64,000 bases of DNA from Croceicoccus sp. Ery15 (GTDB taxonomy: Bacteria > Pseudomonadota > Alphaproteobacteria > Sphingomonadales > Sphingomonadaceae), in the NCBI RefSeq assembly GCF_020985305.1, contig NZ_CP087588.1, positions 806,001 through 870,000 of the forward strand, written 5' to 3'. Under the pieces are notes generated by a model. The model did no database searches, was not told the DNA's origin, and worked only from the letters and a program-made list of their open reading frames with translations. Both the position numbers and the translations under genes were made by a program. Numbering within the stretch: the first letter of the stretch is position 1; each line of letters opens with the position of its first letter. Of the stretch, positions 27,092 through 35,763 are shown in pieces.

Positions 27092-29101
27092 TCAGGGACG
27101 AACGCCCGCAGCCTCGATCACCTTGCGCGCTTCTTCGGGCCAGTCGCTGCCCGGAACCAGGAAATTGCCGCGCGGGTCGTTGCCATATTGGGGCAGCCAG
27201 CGCCCGCCGGTCTTCATCGAATTATGCCAGTTTCCGACCGCGCGATTGTCGGTCGAGATGCCCTGATCGTACATCTTGCCGGCGGTATTGATGTTCAGCC
27301 ACGTTCCGCTCGACGTTTCAACGACATTGCCGGTAACGGTGAAGTGCTTGCTGCCTTCGTCCAGATAGATCGCGATTTTGTGATCGATGTCGAAGATATG
27401 GTTGTTCCGTATCACCGAATTGGGATTGGCGGAAAGGTTATAGATAGCCCCGCCGTCCATATACCATTGTTTCACCCCGTGAATCCGGTTCCCCTCGACC
27501 AGAGTGTTGCGCAGCGTCGTGGGCGTGGTGAATTTGGGATTGTGGACATATCCCTGCTGGTTCTGGTCGTAATTGGGATTGCCGCCTTCGTCGTTGTAAC
27601 CCCAACCCCAACCGGTTGCGATCCCGTCATAGGGGGCATCGCTGATATCGTTGTGCACGATGCTGGCCCCGTCGATATAGGTCGTCAGGATCGCGGCATT
27701 ATCCTTGTAATCCTGACTGACGGTGACGACCACATTATCCGCGATGGTCAGGTCGCGGTTGACAAGGTTCGGGTCCGACGGGTGATGCGCGTCGGTGCGT
27801 ACACCGCCCGCCATGATCGCGCTGCCCGACAATACGGTAAAGCGGTTGCGCGAGACGGTGATATTGCCGGTCGCCAGACCCACGCCGGTCAGATGGGCCT
27901 GCGGCTCGTTTCCGATGCCCAGCGCGACCTGCCCCAGCTGGCTGAAGACATTGCCCTCAAAAGTGATGTCGCGCGCGGCGGACACCTGCACGGCAGCGGG
28001 GATCTGGTGCCATTTCAGGCGCATGGATTCGAATTCGACGCAGCCCCAGCCGCATTTTTCCCATGCGTCTTCAGGGTGCAACGGCGATTCGTCGCTCAGA
28101 TAGGCACCGCTCTGCTGGTTGGCATAGCCCGTGTTTCGCGAAGGGCCGAGCCATGATGTGTGCGAAAATTGCAGCCCGCGAAAATTGAGTTTTTCGACCG
28201 GCTTGTCGGGCGTTCCGCTGATCGAAACCAGCGCTTCCAGCGTGGGCACGACGACGTCGAGATCGGCGATATCCTCGTCCAGACCCGTGCGCAGATAGAG
28301 CTTGCCTGCTTCGGGATCGATCACCCACTGGTGCCAGTTCGAATGCCACTGGCCGACCTTGCCAATGAATTCGGGCGCCCCGCGCAGGAAAAAGCGCGAT
28401 TCTTCTGGAAACAGCGGTTTGCTCGCCGTGTCATAGCCCCAGGTGTTATTGTCCCACGCCGGCTGCGACATGGTGAATTCCACGCCGCCATCCGATTTCG
28501 CGATCGTTTCCACGGGCGAATAACGGTCGGTGAAAATGCCCGTCGCCTCGATCTCCATCCGGTCGGGCCGGGCGATATCGGCCAGCCATGCGTAATCGGG
28601 ATTGGCGATGGTAAAACCGGTCCCGCTGAATTTCAGGTCGTGGAGCGCGATTTCGACGAAGGGCGATTCTGCGACCGTGCCGTTCACCCAGATCTGCCGC
28701 GTATCCAGCCCCTTGGGCGTGTCCGCGACATAGAGGTGGCGTTCCTCGTCATACGATTTGAAACCGGTGATGTGGATGCCCGATGTGATGACCGGCCGTG
28801 CATCGGGGGCGGCGCGCCATTCGACCGTATGGCCGTTCTGGCCGCCATCGGCCTGTCGGAACACCAGTGGCTTGGTCAGGCGATAGGTGCCATCGGCCAG
28901 CAGGACGGTGACATCCCCCTTCTTGTTGCTGGCCCGCACCAGTTCCTGCGCCTTTTCCAGCGTCCGGACCGGTTTCGCAGAGGTACCCGCATTGCGGTCG
29001 CTGCCCGATGGCGAGACATGGACGGTCACCTGCGCGAATGCCGATGTGGCGCACAGCAGACCTGCCGCGAATGTCGCCGTGCGAACGGCTTTGCCGATCA
29101 T
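27092..29101 (-). CDS. Secreted parallel beta-helix carbohydrate-active protein
   Basis: A 669-residue exported protein (signal peptide ending near SAFA-QV). It opens with VTVHVSPSGSDRNAGTSAKPVRTLEKA, the hallmark start of large beta-helix glycosidases, then a beta-sandwich-like insert and many helix coils such as ITFEGNVFSQLG, ITVSRNRF, LTIADNVVVTVS and VIRNNHIFDIDHKIAIYLDEGS. Architecture and length recall GH141, GH120 and related families; GH141 includes alpha-L-fucosidase and 2-O-methyl-xylosidase-type activities on rhamnogalacturonan II and xylanase. Family assignment needs a search. It is 36 bp downstream of an SDR gene and shares its operator-controlled promoter at 29934. Confidence 0.72.
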   Translation of the reverse strand: MIGKAVRTATFAAGLLCATSAFAQVTVHVSPSGSDRNAGTSAKPVRTLEKAQELVRASNKKGDVTVLLADGTYRLTKPLVFRQADGGQNGHTVEWRAAPDARPVITSGIHITGFKSYDEERHLYVADTPKGLDTRQIWVNGTVAESPFVEIALHDLKFSGTGFTIANPDYAWLADIARPDRMEIEATGIFTDRYSPVETIAKSDGGVEFTMSQPAWDNNTWGYDTASKPLFPEESRFFLRGAPEFIGKVGQWHSNWHQWVIDPEAGKLYLRTGLDEDIADLDVVVPTLEALVSISGTPDKPVEKLNFRGLQFSHTSWLGPSRNTGYANQQSGAYLSDESPLHPEDAWEKCGWGCVEFESMRLKWHQIPAAVQVSAARDITFEGNVFSQLGQVALGIGNEPQAHLTGVGLATGNITVSRNRFTVLSGSAIMAGGVRTDAHHPSDPNLVNRDLTIADNVVVTVSQDYKDNAAILTTYIDGASIVHNDISDAPYDGIATGWGWGYNDEGGNPNYDQNQQGYVHNPKFTTPTTLRNTLVEGNRIHGVKQWYMDGGAIYNLSANPNSVIRNNHIFDIDHKIAIYLDEGSKHFTVTGNVVETSSGTWLNINTAGKMYDQGISTDNRAVGNWHNSMKTGGRWLPQYGNDPRGNFLVPGSDWPEEARKVIEAAGVRP

Positions 29102-29137
29102 ATCTTCCTCTCCTTATATTATTTTCGGGGCGGCAGG

Positions 29138-29866
29138 TCAGTTGACCCAGCCGCCGTCGATCACATTGATCGTGCCGGTGGTAAAGGCGCTCTCGTCCGA
29201 TCCCAGATAGACGGCGAGGGCGGCCAGTTCTTCCACACGGCCAAAGCGGCCCATGGCCTGACGCGCGGTGAATTCGGCATAGGCCTTGTCGAAATCGCCC
29301 GTATCGCGCAGCCGTTGCAGCAGCGAAGGGGTTTCGACCGTACCCGGACAGATCGCATTGCACCGGATGCCCTGGGTCACGAAATCGACCGCGACCGATT
29401 TGGTCAGTCCGATCACTGCCGCCTTGGTCGCTCCATAGGCAAACCGGTTGGGCACGGCCTTGATGCTGCCCGCGACCGAGGACATGTTGATGATCGACCC
29501 GCCGCCGTTTTCGATCATGTTGGGCATGATGGCGCGGATCATGCGGTATTGCGCGGTCACGTTCAGCGTGTTGGAAAATGCCCAGTCATCCTCGTCACAA
29601 TCGAGGATGGTGCCCGCATGGACGAAACCCGCACAATTGAACAGGACGTTCACATCGGTGAATTCAGCCGCGATGGCCTTGACCGCCTGCGGATCGGTTA
29701 CGTCAAGAGCGCGGCATTCGGCGCCTTCCAGCCCTTCCAGCGTTTCGGCGCGCACGTCGGTTGCGATCACGCGCGCGCCTTCACGAACGAAGGCTTCGGC
29801 AGTGGCGCGACCGATGCCCTGGCCGGCTGCGGTGATCAGGGCGGTTTTGCCCTTCAGGCGATTCAT
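29138..29866 (-). CDS. SDR, 2-keto-3-deoxy-L-fuconate dehydrogenase-like
   Basis: A 242-residue SDR (start ATG 29866 behind GGGAGA; the frame opens earlier at 29959 but has no ribosome site there). MNRLKGKTALITAAGQGIGRATAEAF and the Asp after strand 2 (VIATDVRAE, NAD-type) resemble the BDH2/DHRS6-like group. That group includes bacterial 2-keto-3-deoxy-L-fuconate dehydrogenases as well as hydroxybutyrate dehydrogenases. Catalytic Ser (NMSSVAGS) and YGATK are present. With the L-fucose-type aldose dehydrogenase at 31576 and the mutarotase it would fit an L-fucose diketo-hydrolase route, whose hydrolase could be shared with the L-rhamnose operon. This is inferred from family resemblance. Confidence 0.75.
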   Translation of the reverse strand: MNRLKGKTALITAAGQGIGRATAEAFVREGARVIATDVRAETLEGLEGAECRALDVTDPQAVKAIAAEFTDVNVLFNCAGFVHAGTILDCDEDDWAFSNTLNVTAQYRMIRAIMPNMIENGGGSIINMSSVAGSIKAVPNRFAYGATKAAVIGLTKSVAVDFVTQGIRCNAICPGTVETPSLLQRLRDTGDFDKAYAEFTARQAMGRFGRVEELAALAVYLGSDESAFTTGTINVIDGGWVN

Positions 29867-29933
29867 GCATTGTCTCCCAACGGGTTGGCCCTGAAAATGG
29901 GCAATATTCGGCATGGACAGGCCATGGATGAAT

Positions 29934-29948
29934 TCATATGATGTCGTA
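29934..29948. promoter_or_regulatory. Operator palindrome 5 (SDR/GH28 divergent promoters)
   Basis: Read on the minus strand, TACGACATCATATGA keeps the centre and right half of the consensus, while the left half is degenerate. It sits between the divergent SDR and second GH28 gene, and its last base is the A of the GH28 ATG, so a bound protein would also cover the translation start. Confidence 0.5.
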
Positions 29949-31576
29949 TGTTTAATCACGGCGCAAGCGCAGACTTACCCCTCAACCGAAGAACCGCAAT
30001 AGGGCTGATGGCCGCACTGGCGGCCAGCCCCTTTGCCGCATCGCAGGCCATGGCGACCGGAGTGGTCGAGGATATTCGCAATCATGGCGCGAAAGGGAAC
30101 GGCTATTCGGTCGACAGCGCCGCGATCAATGCTGCCATTGCCGCCGCCGCCCGTCGTGGTGGGGGCGTCGTAGCCGTACCGCCGGGGCGTTACCTGTGCT
30201 TTTCGATCCGGCTGCTCGACAACATCACATTGGCCCTGTCACCGGGCGCGGTGATCGAGGCTGCGGACCCCAGCGCCTATGGCGCGAATTACGATCATCC
30301 CGAAAACTATATGGAACAGCAGTTTCAGGATTTCGGCATCACCCATGTGCACAACAGCCTGATCTATGCCGACGGGGCCAGCAATATCGCGGTCGTTGGG
30401 CGGGGGCTGATCTATGGTGCGGGGCTGGACCGTGCGGGGCCGGGTGATTTCTGGTGGAAACGCGATCAATGGCAATCGGCGGCCAGGCTGGGCATCACGC
30501 CGAAAGAGCTGATGCTGCGTAACCCGCACGAAGCGGCCATGGTGGGGCGCGCGAACAAGACATTCGGCCTGATGAACTGCCGCAGCGTGCAATTGCAGGA
30601 TTTTACCATCCTGCAAGGCGGCCATTTCGGCATCATCGCCCACGGTTGCTCCAATATGCGGATCGAAGGGGTGGTGGTCGATACCGACCGCGACGGCATC
30701 GACATCGATTGCTGCCGCGACGTCCGGGTCAGCAATTGCACCGTCAACGCGCCCAAGGATGACGCCATCGTGCTGAAAAGCAGCCACGCGCTGGGCCGGA
30801 ATGTGGTGTGCGAGGATATCCAGATACGCGGCTGCAAGACCAGCGGTTACCAGATGGGATCGCTGCTGGACGGCACCTATCGCAAATCGGATTACGGATC
30901 GCCCGACAAGATCGGCGTGCTGGGCCGGATCAAGATGGGCACCGAAACGACCGGCGGGTTCCGCAATGTGCAGATCAGCGATTGCATCTGCACCAATTCG
31001 CGCGGCATCCTTGTCGGCATCGTCGATGGCGGAGTGATGGAGGATGTGACGATTTCGGGCATCACCATCCGCGATCCGGTGAACCATCCGCTGTTCGTTC
31101 ATCACGGTGCCCGCATGCGCGCGCCAAAGGGGGCGCCGATACAGGGCATACGCCGCGTCCGGTTCGAAGATGTGCAGATTTCGGGTGCCGACCCGCGCTA
31201 TCCCTGCGGGGTCGAGGGCATTGCCGACAGCCCGGTTGAGGATGTCAGCTTTACCGGCATCGACATGCAATCGGCAGGCGGCGGCACGAAAGAGGATGCG
31301 GCGCGCGATCCCGAATATCGGCGCGAAACCAGCCTTGAAGTCAGCTATCTGAAAACCTTGCCCGCGCAGGGCATCTGGGCGCGCCATGCGAAGCGGCTGA
31401 CGGTGCGCGATTGCCGCTTTTCGACTGAAGCGCCCGATGCGCGTCCCGCCGTAGCGCTCCGCCATGTCGACGGGGCGCTGATCGACGGGGTGACTTCGTC
31501 GATGTCGGGCAAACAGGCGGTATCGCAGCGCGACAGCAGCCATGTGATGGTGAAAAATACGGGAGCGTTCAGCTGA
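29948..31576 (+). CDS. GH28 glycosidase, rhamnogalacturonan/polygalacturonase type (copy 2)
   Basis: A 542-residue beta-helix GH28 protein, clearly paralogous to the one at 24222 (shared VPPGRYLCFSIRL, ILQGGHF, VDTDRDGID, CTVNAPKDDAIVLKSS, CKTSGY, GVLGRIK and long colinear stretches). A Tat-type leader, LNRRTAIGLMAALAASPFAA, indicates export. The active-site segments DTDRDGIDID, KDDAIV and GRIKMG are all kept. An in-frame stop at 29939 leaves ATG 29948 as the only upstream start. It has no clear ribosome site and overlaps operator 5, so it may be translated with little or no leader. The AKR gene follows with a TGATG junction. Divergence between the copies suggests different pectin linkages. 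Confidence 0.85.
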   Translation: MFNHGASADLPLNRRTAIGLMAALAASPFAASQAMATGVVEDIRNHGAKGNGYSVDSAAINAAIAAAARRGGGVVAVPPGRYLCFSIRLLDNITLALSPGAVIEAADPSAYGANYDHPENYMEQQFQDFGITHVHNSLIYADGASNIAVVGRGLIYGAGLDRAGPGDFWWKRDQWQSAARLGITPKELMLRNPHEAAMVGRANKTFGLMNCRSVQLQDFTILQGGHFGIIAHGCSNMRIEGVVVDTDRDGIDIDCCRDVRVSNCTVNAPKDDAIVLKSSHALGRNVVCEDIQIRGCKTSGYQMGSLLDGTYRKSDYGSPDKIGVLGRIKMGTETTGGFRNVQISDCICTNSRGILVGIVDGGVMEDVTISGITIRDPVNHPLFVHHGARMRAPKGAPIQGIRRVRFEDVQISGADPRYPCGVEGIADSPVEDVSFTGIDMQSAGGGTKEDAARDPEYRRETSLEVSYLKTLPAQGIWARHAKRLTVRDCRFSTEAPDARPAVALRHVDGALIDGVTSSMSGKQAVSQRDSSHVMVKNTGAFS

Positions 31577-32571
31577 TGGGACCGCAGGATCTGGGTTTTG
31601 GTGCGGCATCGATCGGCAATCTCTATCGCGCGGTGCCCGATGCAGATGCCCGCGCCGTGGTCGCCCGCGCGTGGCAGGCGGGGGTTCGCTATTACGACAC
31701 CGCCCCGCATTACGGTTTCGGCCTTAGCGAAAAGCGCCTCGGCGCGGCGCTGGCGGAACTGGACCCGCAGGAAAGCGCCGTCGTTTCCACCAAGATCGGT
31801 CGCAGGCTGGACCCGCGCCCCGATGCCGATCTGACGGCGGTGCGGCAGGCATTCGTCTCGCCCGAACCGTTCGAAAGCGTGTTCGATTACAGCTATGACG
31901 CGGTCATGCGCAGCTATGAAAGCAGCCTGAAACGCCTGCAACGCAGCCGTATCGATATCCTTTACGCGCACGATATCGGCAGCTTTGCCCATGGCGCGGA
32001 GCATCCCCGCCGTTTCACCGAATTCATGGATGGCGGCTATCGCGCGCTGCGTGAGTTGCGCGATGCGGGCGATGTGGCGCAAATCGGCATCGGCGTGAAC
32101 GAAATCGCCGTGTGCGAGGAAATGATCCATGCTGGCGAGATCGACATCATCATGCTGGCAGGCCGCTATACGCTGCTGGAGCAGGATCCGGTCGACAGCC
32201 TGTTGACGTTGTGCGCGCAGCGCGGCGTGAAACTGGTGGTCGCCGCCCCCTATAATTCGGGCATTCTGGCCAAGGGCGTGCGCGGGGACGGCCCTGTTCC
32301 CAATTTCAATTACGAACCCGCGCCGCCTGCCATCATCGAACGCGTCGGCGCGATCGAGGATATTTGCGCGCGCCATAATGTGCCCCTTGCCGCGGCGGCA
32401 CTGCAATTTCCGCTGGCACATCCGCAGGTTTCCGCCGTCATCCCGGGCATGGGATCGGTGCGGCAAGTAGATGCGGCGATCGAACTGATCGGCGTACCCA
32501 TACCGGAAGCGATGTGGAGCGAATTGCGCGCGGCAGGCCTGCTGCGCGGCGATGCACCGGCCGCGGCCTGA
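31576..32571 (+). CDS. Aldo-keto reductase, L-fucose/D-threo-aldose 1-dehydrogenase type
   Basis: A 331-residue aldo-keto reductase. The N-terminus LGFGAASIGNLYRAV and the catalytic Asp41-Tyr46-Lys73 set (YYDTAPHYGFG, STKIG), followed by DILYAHDIG with the His position, match the D-threo-aldose 1-dehydrogenase family. This family oxidises L-fucose (and D-arabinose, L-xylose) to the lactone with NAD(P). Its one-base overlap with the GH28 gene ties it to pectin breakdown. L-fucose occurs in rhamnogalacturonan II and xyloglucan. A related family member is pyridoxal 4-dehydrogenase, which does not fit the context. Confidence 0.82.
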   Translation: MGPQDLGFGAASIGNLYRAVPDADARAVVARAWQAGVRYYDTAPHYGFGLSEKRLGAALAELDPQESAVVSTKIGRRLDPRPDADLTAVRQAFVSPEPFESVFDYSYDAVMRSYESSLKRLQRSRIDILYAHDIGSFAHGAEHPRRFTEFMDGGYRALRELRDAGDVAQIGIGVNEIAVCEEMIHAGEIDIIMLAGRYTLLEQDPVDSLLTLCAQRGVKLVVAAPYNSGILAKGVRGDGPVPNFNYEPAPPAIIERVGAIEDICARHNVPLAAAALQFPLAHPQVSAVIPGMGSVRQVDAAIELIGVPIPEAMWSELRAAGLLRGDAPAAA

Positions 32572-32615
32572 GATAGAGACGGACCCGCAAGCAGCGGGCC
32601 ATATGGGAGAGTAGC

Positions 32616-34190
32616 GTGACGATTACCCGACGGGCGGTTTTCGCCAATGCCATGGCGCTGGGGGCAGCCGGAGTGGCGCGCCCCGCCATCGCCGCCACCC
32701 AAACCCGTGTCGAACGCTGGGGCGTGTTCGAACTGGCGCTGGCGGGACCATCGGCGGGCAATCCGTTTCGCGACACGCTGTTTTCGGCAGTTCTGGAAGG
32801 GGCAGGGCAGACGATCGAAGTCCCCGGCTTCTACGATGGGGACGGGCTCTATCGCCTTCGTTTCAGCCCGCCCGAGACCGGCGGATGGCGTTGGACCACG
32901 CGCAGCAATGCTCCCGCGCTGAGTGGCAAGAGCGGCCGCTTTACCGCCACCGCGCCGACGCAGGGCAATCACGGGCCGGTTCAGGTCAGCAAGGACGGGT
33001 TCCACTTTACATATGCCGACGGCACGCCGTTCCGCCAGATCGGCACCACCTGCTATTCATGGGCGCTGCAATCGGAAGAGAAATGCCGCCAGACGCTGAA
33101 AACCCTGTCTGCCGCACCGTTCAACAAGATGCGCATGCTGGTTTTTCCCAATGTCGCATCGGTCGCGACCGACCCCTTCGTCCGCAAGGGAGAAGGGCCT
33201 GGAAACTGGGACGCCACGCGTTTCGACCCGGCCTATTTCCGCCGCTACGAAGATCGCATCATCCGGCTGGGCGAGCTGGGGATAGAGGCCGATGTGATCC
33301 TCTATCAGCCCTATGACCCCAAGCGCGGCTATTCCGACATGAAGCGCGAGGATGACGAGCATTACATCCGCTATGTCGCCGCGCGTTTCGGGGCCTATCG
33401 CAATGTGTGGTGGTCGATGGCGAACGAATTCGACCTGATCGAAAGCAAGACAGATGCGGACTGGGACCATTTGTTCACCGTGCTTGCCGATGCCGATCCG
33501 CACAGCAGGCTGCGTTCGATCCACAACATCCACCGCTATTACGACCAGCGCAAACCGTGGATCACCCATGCCAGCGTGCAGAACGGGGCGGCGGTGCTCG
33601 ATCCGATCCGCGCCGAACTGCACCGCGCCTTTGCCGAAAAACCGGTCATCTTTGACGAGGTGGTTTACGAGGGCAATATCGACAAGCGCTGGGGCAATCT
33701 GACCGGCGAGGAAATGGTCGAACGGTTCTGGCACGGGCTGATCGGCGGGACCTATGTGGGGCATAGCGAAACCTATGCGCAGGATCGCAACCCCGATCAT
33801 TCATGGCTGGGGCAGGGCGGCACCTTGCAAGGGACCAGCGCGCCGCGCCTCGCTTTCCTGAAGCGCATTATGGAGGAAGGACCGGCACCCGGGATCGATG
33901 CGGTCCAGCCATGGTGGAACTATCGCGTGGCAGGGAAAGAGGGGGCGTATTACCTCCTCTATTTCGGGACCGAATCGCCCGCGGAATGGGAAATCCGTTT
34001 CCCGTCCAAATCCGACGATGCGATCCGCGATTACGAAATTGACGTGATCGACACATGGAACATGACGGTCGAACCGCAAGGACGATTCCGCATGGCGCGC
34101 AAGGATGAATACGACATCCATTCGCCCGTCCGCCCCGCGATCGCCCTGCCGGGGCGCCCCTATATGGCGGTAAGGTTGCGGGCAGCATGA
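32616..34190 (+). CDS. Exported DUF5060/DUF4038 glycoside hydrolase-like protein
   Basis: A 524-residue protein (GTG start after GGGAGAG) with a Tat-type leader ITRRAVFANAMALGAAG. Residues 30-115 form the DUF5060 beta-sandwich (RWGVFELAL, GLYRLRFSPPETGGWRW). A DUF4038 TIM barrel follows: FRQIGTTCYSW, FNKMRMLVFPN, NVWWSMANEFDLI with the Asn-Glu pair of clan-A acid/base strands, and PVIFDEVVYEGN with the likely nucleophile Glu. A small C-terminal beta domain (YYLLYFGTESPAEW) completes it. It is distinct from the shorter apiosidase-like protein at 2247. Activity is unknown; it is encoded behind GH28 and the fucose-type dehydrogenase. Confidence 0.75.
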   Translation: MTITRRAVFANAMALGAAGVARPAIAATQTRVERWGVFELALAGPSAGNPFRDTLFSAVLEGAGQTIEVPGFYDGDGLYRLRFSPPETGGWRWTTRSNAPALSGKSGRFTATAPTQGNHGPVQVSKDGFHFTYADGTPFRQIGTTCYSWALQSEEKCRQTLKTLSAAPFNKMRMLVFPNVASVATDPFVRKGEGPGNWDATRFDPAYFRRYEDRIIRLGELGIEADVILYQPYDPKRGYSDMKREDDEHYIRYVAARFGAYRNVWWSMANEFDLIESKTDADWDHLFTVLADADPHSRLRSIHNIHRYYDQRKPWITHASVQNGAAVLDPIRAELHRAFAEKPVIFDEVVYEGNIDKRWGNLTGEEMVERFWHGLIGGTYVGHSETYAQDRNPDHSWLGQGGTLQGTSAPRLAFLKRIMEEGPAPGIDAVQPWWNYRVAGKEGAYYLLYFGTESPAEWEIRFPSKSDDAIRDYEIDVIDTWNMTVEPQGRFRMARKDEYDIHSPVRPAIALPGRPYMAVRLRAA

Positions 34191-34211
34191 CAATCTCCAC
34201 CCGCTTTCGGC

Positions 34212-35741
34212 CTAATTTACAGTCAGTTTGCCGTCGATCAATCGGGGCAAACCGTCACCGCTTGCATCGTCCCGCAATTCGGGCGGTAGAAGCGACTGTG
34301 CGAGGTTCTGGTAGCTGACCGGACGCAGGAACCGGTCGATGGCAAGGCTGCCGACCGATGTGGTGCGCGGATCGCTGGTGGACGGGAAGGGTCCGCCGTG
34401 CACCATGGCGGGGCAAACCTCGACACCGGTCGGCCAGCCATTGGCAAGGATACGCCCGACGCGGCGTTCCAGCACGGGCATCAGCGTGGCGGCCATGGCC
34501 TCGTCCTCGCCGTCCATGTGCAGCGTGGCGGTCAGCTGGCCTTCCAGCGATTCCAGAACGGCCTTCAACTCGCCTTCGTCGGCGCAGCGCACGATGACCG
34601 AGGCCGAGCCGAACACTTCATGCCCGATCGCGTTCTCGGCAATAAACTGCTGTGCCGTGGTCTGGAACAGCGCGGTGCCGCCGGTGGTGACGCTGCCTTC
34701 CTCGCCCTTGGCCAGCGTATCGACGCCGGGCAGGCCCGACAGCATTTCGATGCCCTTGGCATAGGCTGCGGCAATGCCCTTGGTCAGCATGGTCTGCGGC
34801 TTGGCTTCGGCCACGCCGCCGCTGGCCGCGGTGACGAAATCGTCGATGCCGTCACCGTCGACGGCCAGCACAAGGCCGGGATTGGTGCAGAACTGGCCTG
34901 CGCCCATCGTCAGCGAACCGACGAATGCCGTGCCCAGTGCCGCACCGCGCGCCTTGAGCGCATGGGGCAGCAGGATGACGGGATTGATGCTCGACATTTC
35001 GGCATAGACGGGGATCGGCACGGCGCGCGCCTGTGCAAGCTTGCTCAGCGCAAGGCCGCCTGCGCGCGAACCGGTAAAGCCCACCGCCATGATGCGCGGG
35101 TCCTGTACCAATGCGGCACCCAGCTCGTTCGAGGGACCCGACAGATGCTGGAACACGCCAGCAGGCAGGCCGCTGTCGGCCACGGCCTTGGCGATGGCCT
35201 GTGCCACCAGCCCGCCGGTGACGGGATGGGCGGGGTGGCCCTTGACCACTACCGGGCAGCCTGCGGCCAGCGCCGATGCGGTATCGCCGCCTCCGGTCGA
35301 GAAGGCGAGCGGGAAGTTCGACGCGCCGAATACGGCGACAGGGCCGACAGGGATCATGCGCAGGCGCAGATCGGGGCGCGGCAGCGGTTGACGGTCGGGC
35401 ATGGCGGGGTCGATGCGGATCTGTTCCCACTGGCCCATGCGGACAACATCGGCGAACATTTTAAGCTGGCCGCAAGTCCGGCCGCGTTCACCCTCTGCAC
35501 GGCCGCGGGGCAGGCCGCTCTCGCGCATATAGGCTTCGATCAGCGGTTCGCCGATGGCCATGATCTCGTCCGCGATCCGCGTCAGAAATGCCGCGCGTTC
35601 CAGGTTCCCGGTCGCGCGATAGATGTCGAAGGCCGCATCGGCTGCGGCGCAGGCTGCCGCGACATCTTCGGGTCCGTGAACGGTAAGCGGATCGCCGTGG
35701 GCTTCGCCGGTCTCGGCGGTCACGGAGCGGAATTCGGTCAT
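34212..35741 (-). CDS. 2,5-dioxovalerate (alpha-ketoglutarate semialdehyde) dehydrogenase
   Basis: A 509-residue aldehyde dehydrogenase of the KGSADH group (start ATG 35741 behind AAGGGAGA; the frame opens at 35900 but that would run through the operator). Motifs are VAVFGASNFPLAFST (Asn142), VKGHPAHP (Lys167), GFTGSRAGG, catalytic Glu248 in YAEMSSINP and Cys285 in GQFCTNPG, all typical of enzymes completing L-arabinose, D-xylose, galacturonate or galactarate oxidation to alpha-ketoglutarate. The dehydratases that produce its substrate are not obvious in the window; the non-canonical enolase or genes elsewhere may supply it. Operator 6 lies 23 bp upstream. Confidence 0.87.
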   Translation of the reverse strand: MTEFRSVTAETGEAHGDPLTVHGPEDVAAACAAADAAFDIYRATGNLERAAFLTRIADEIMAIGEPLIEAYMRESGLPRGRAEGERGRTCGQLKMFADVVRMGQWEQIRIDPAMPDRQPLPRPDLRLRMIPVGPVAVFGASNFPLAFSTGGGDTASALAAGCPVVVKGHPAHPVTGGLVAQAIAKAVADSGLPAGVFQHLSGPSNELGAALVQDPRIMAVGFTGSRAGGLALSKLAQARAVPIPVYAEMSSINPVILLPHALKARGAALGTAFVGSLTMGAGQFCTNPGLVLAVDGDGIDDFVTAASGGVAEAKPQTMLTKGIAAAYAKGIEMLSGLPGVDTLAKGEEGSVTTGGTALFQTTAQQFIAENAIGHEVFGSASVIVRCADEGELKAVLESLEGQLTATLHMDGEDEAMAATLMPVLERRVGRILANGWPTGVEVCPAMVHGGPFPSTSDPRTTSVGSLAIDRFLRPVSYQNLAQSLLPPELRDDASGDGLPRLIDGKLTVN

Positions 35742-35763
35742 TGGAATCTCCCTTTCAGAGTTA

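Noticed and set aside
28160..29941. 593-codon open frame on the plus strand
   Set aside because: Opposite the beta-helix gene and the SDR; Arg/Asp/Gly-rich with no domain pattern or start signal.
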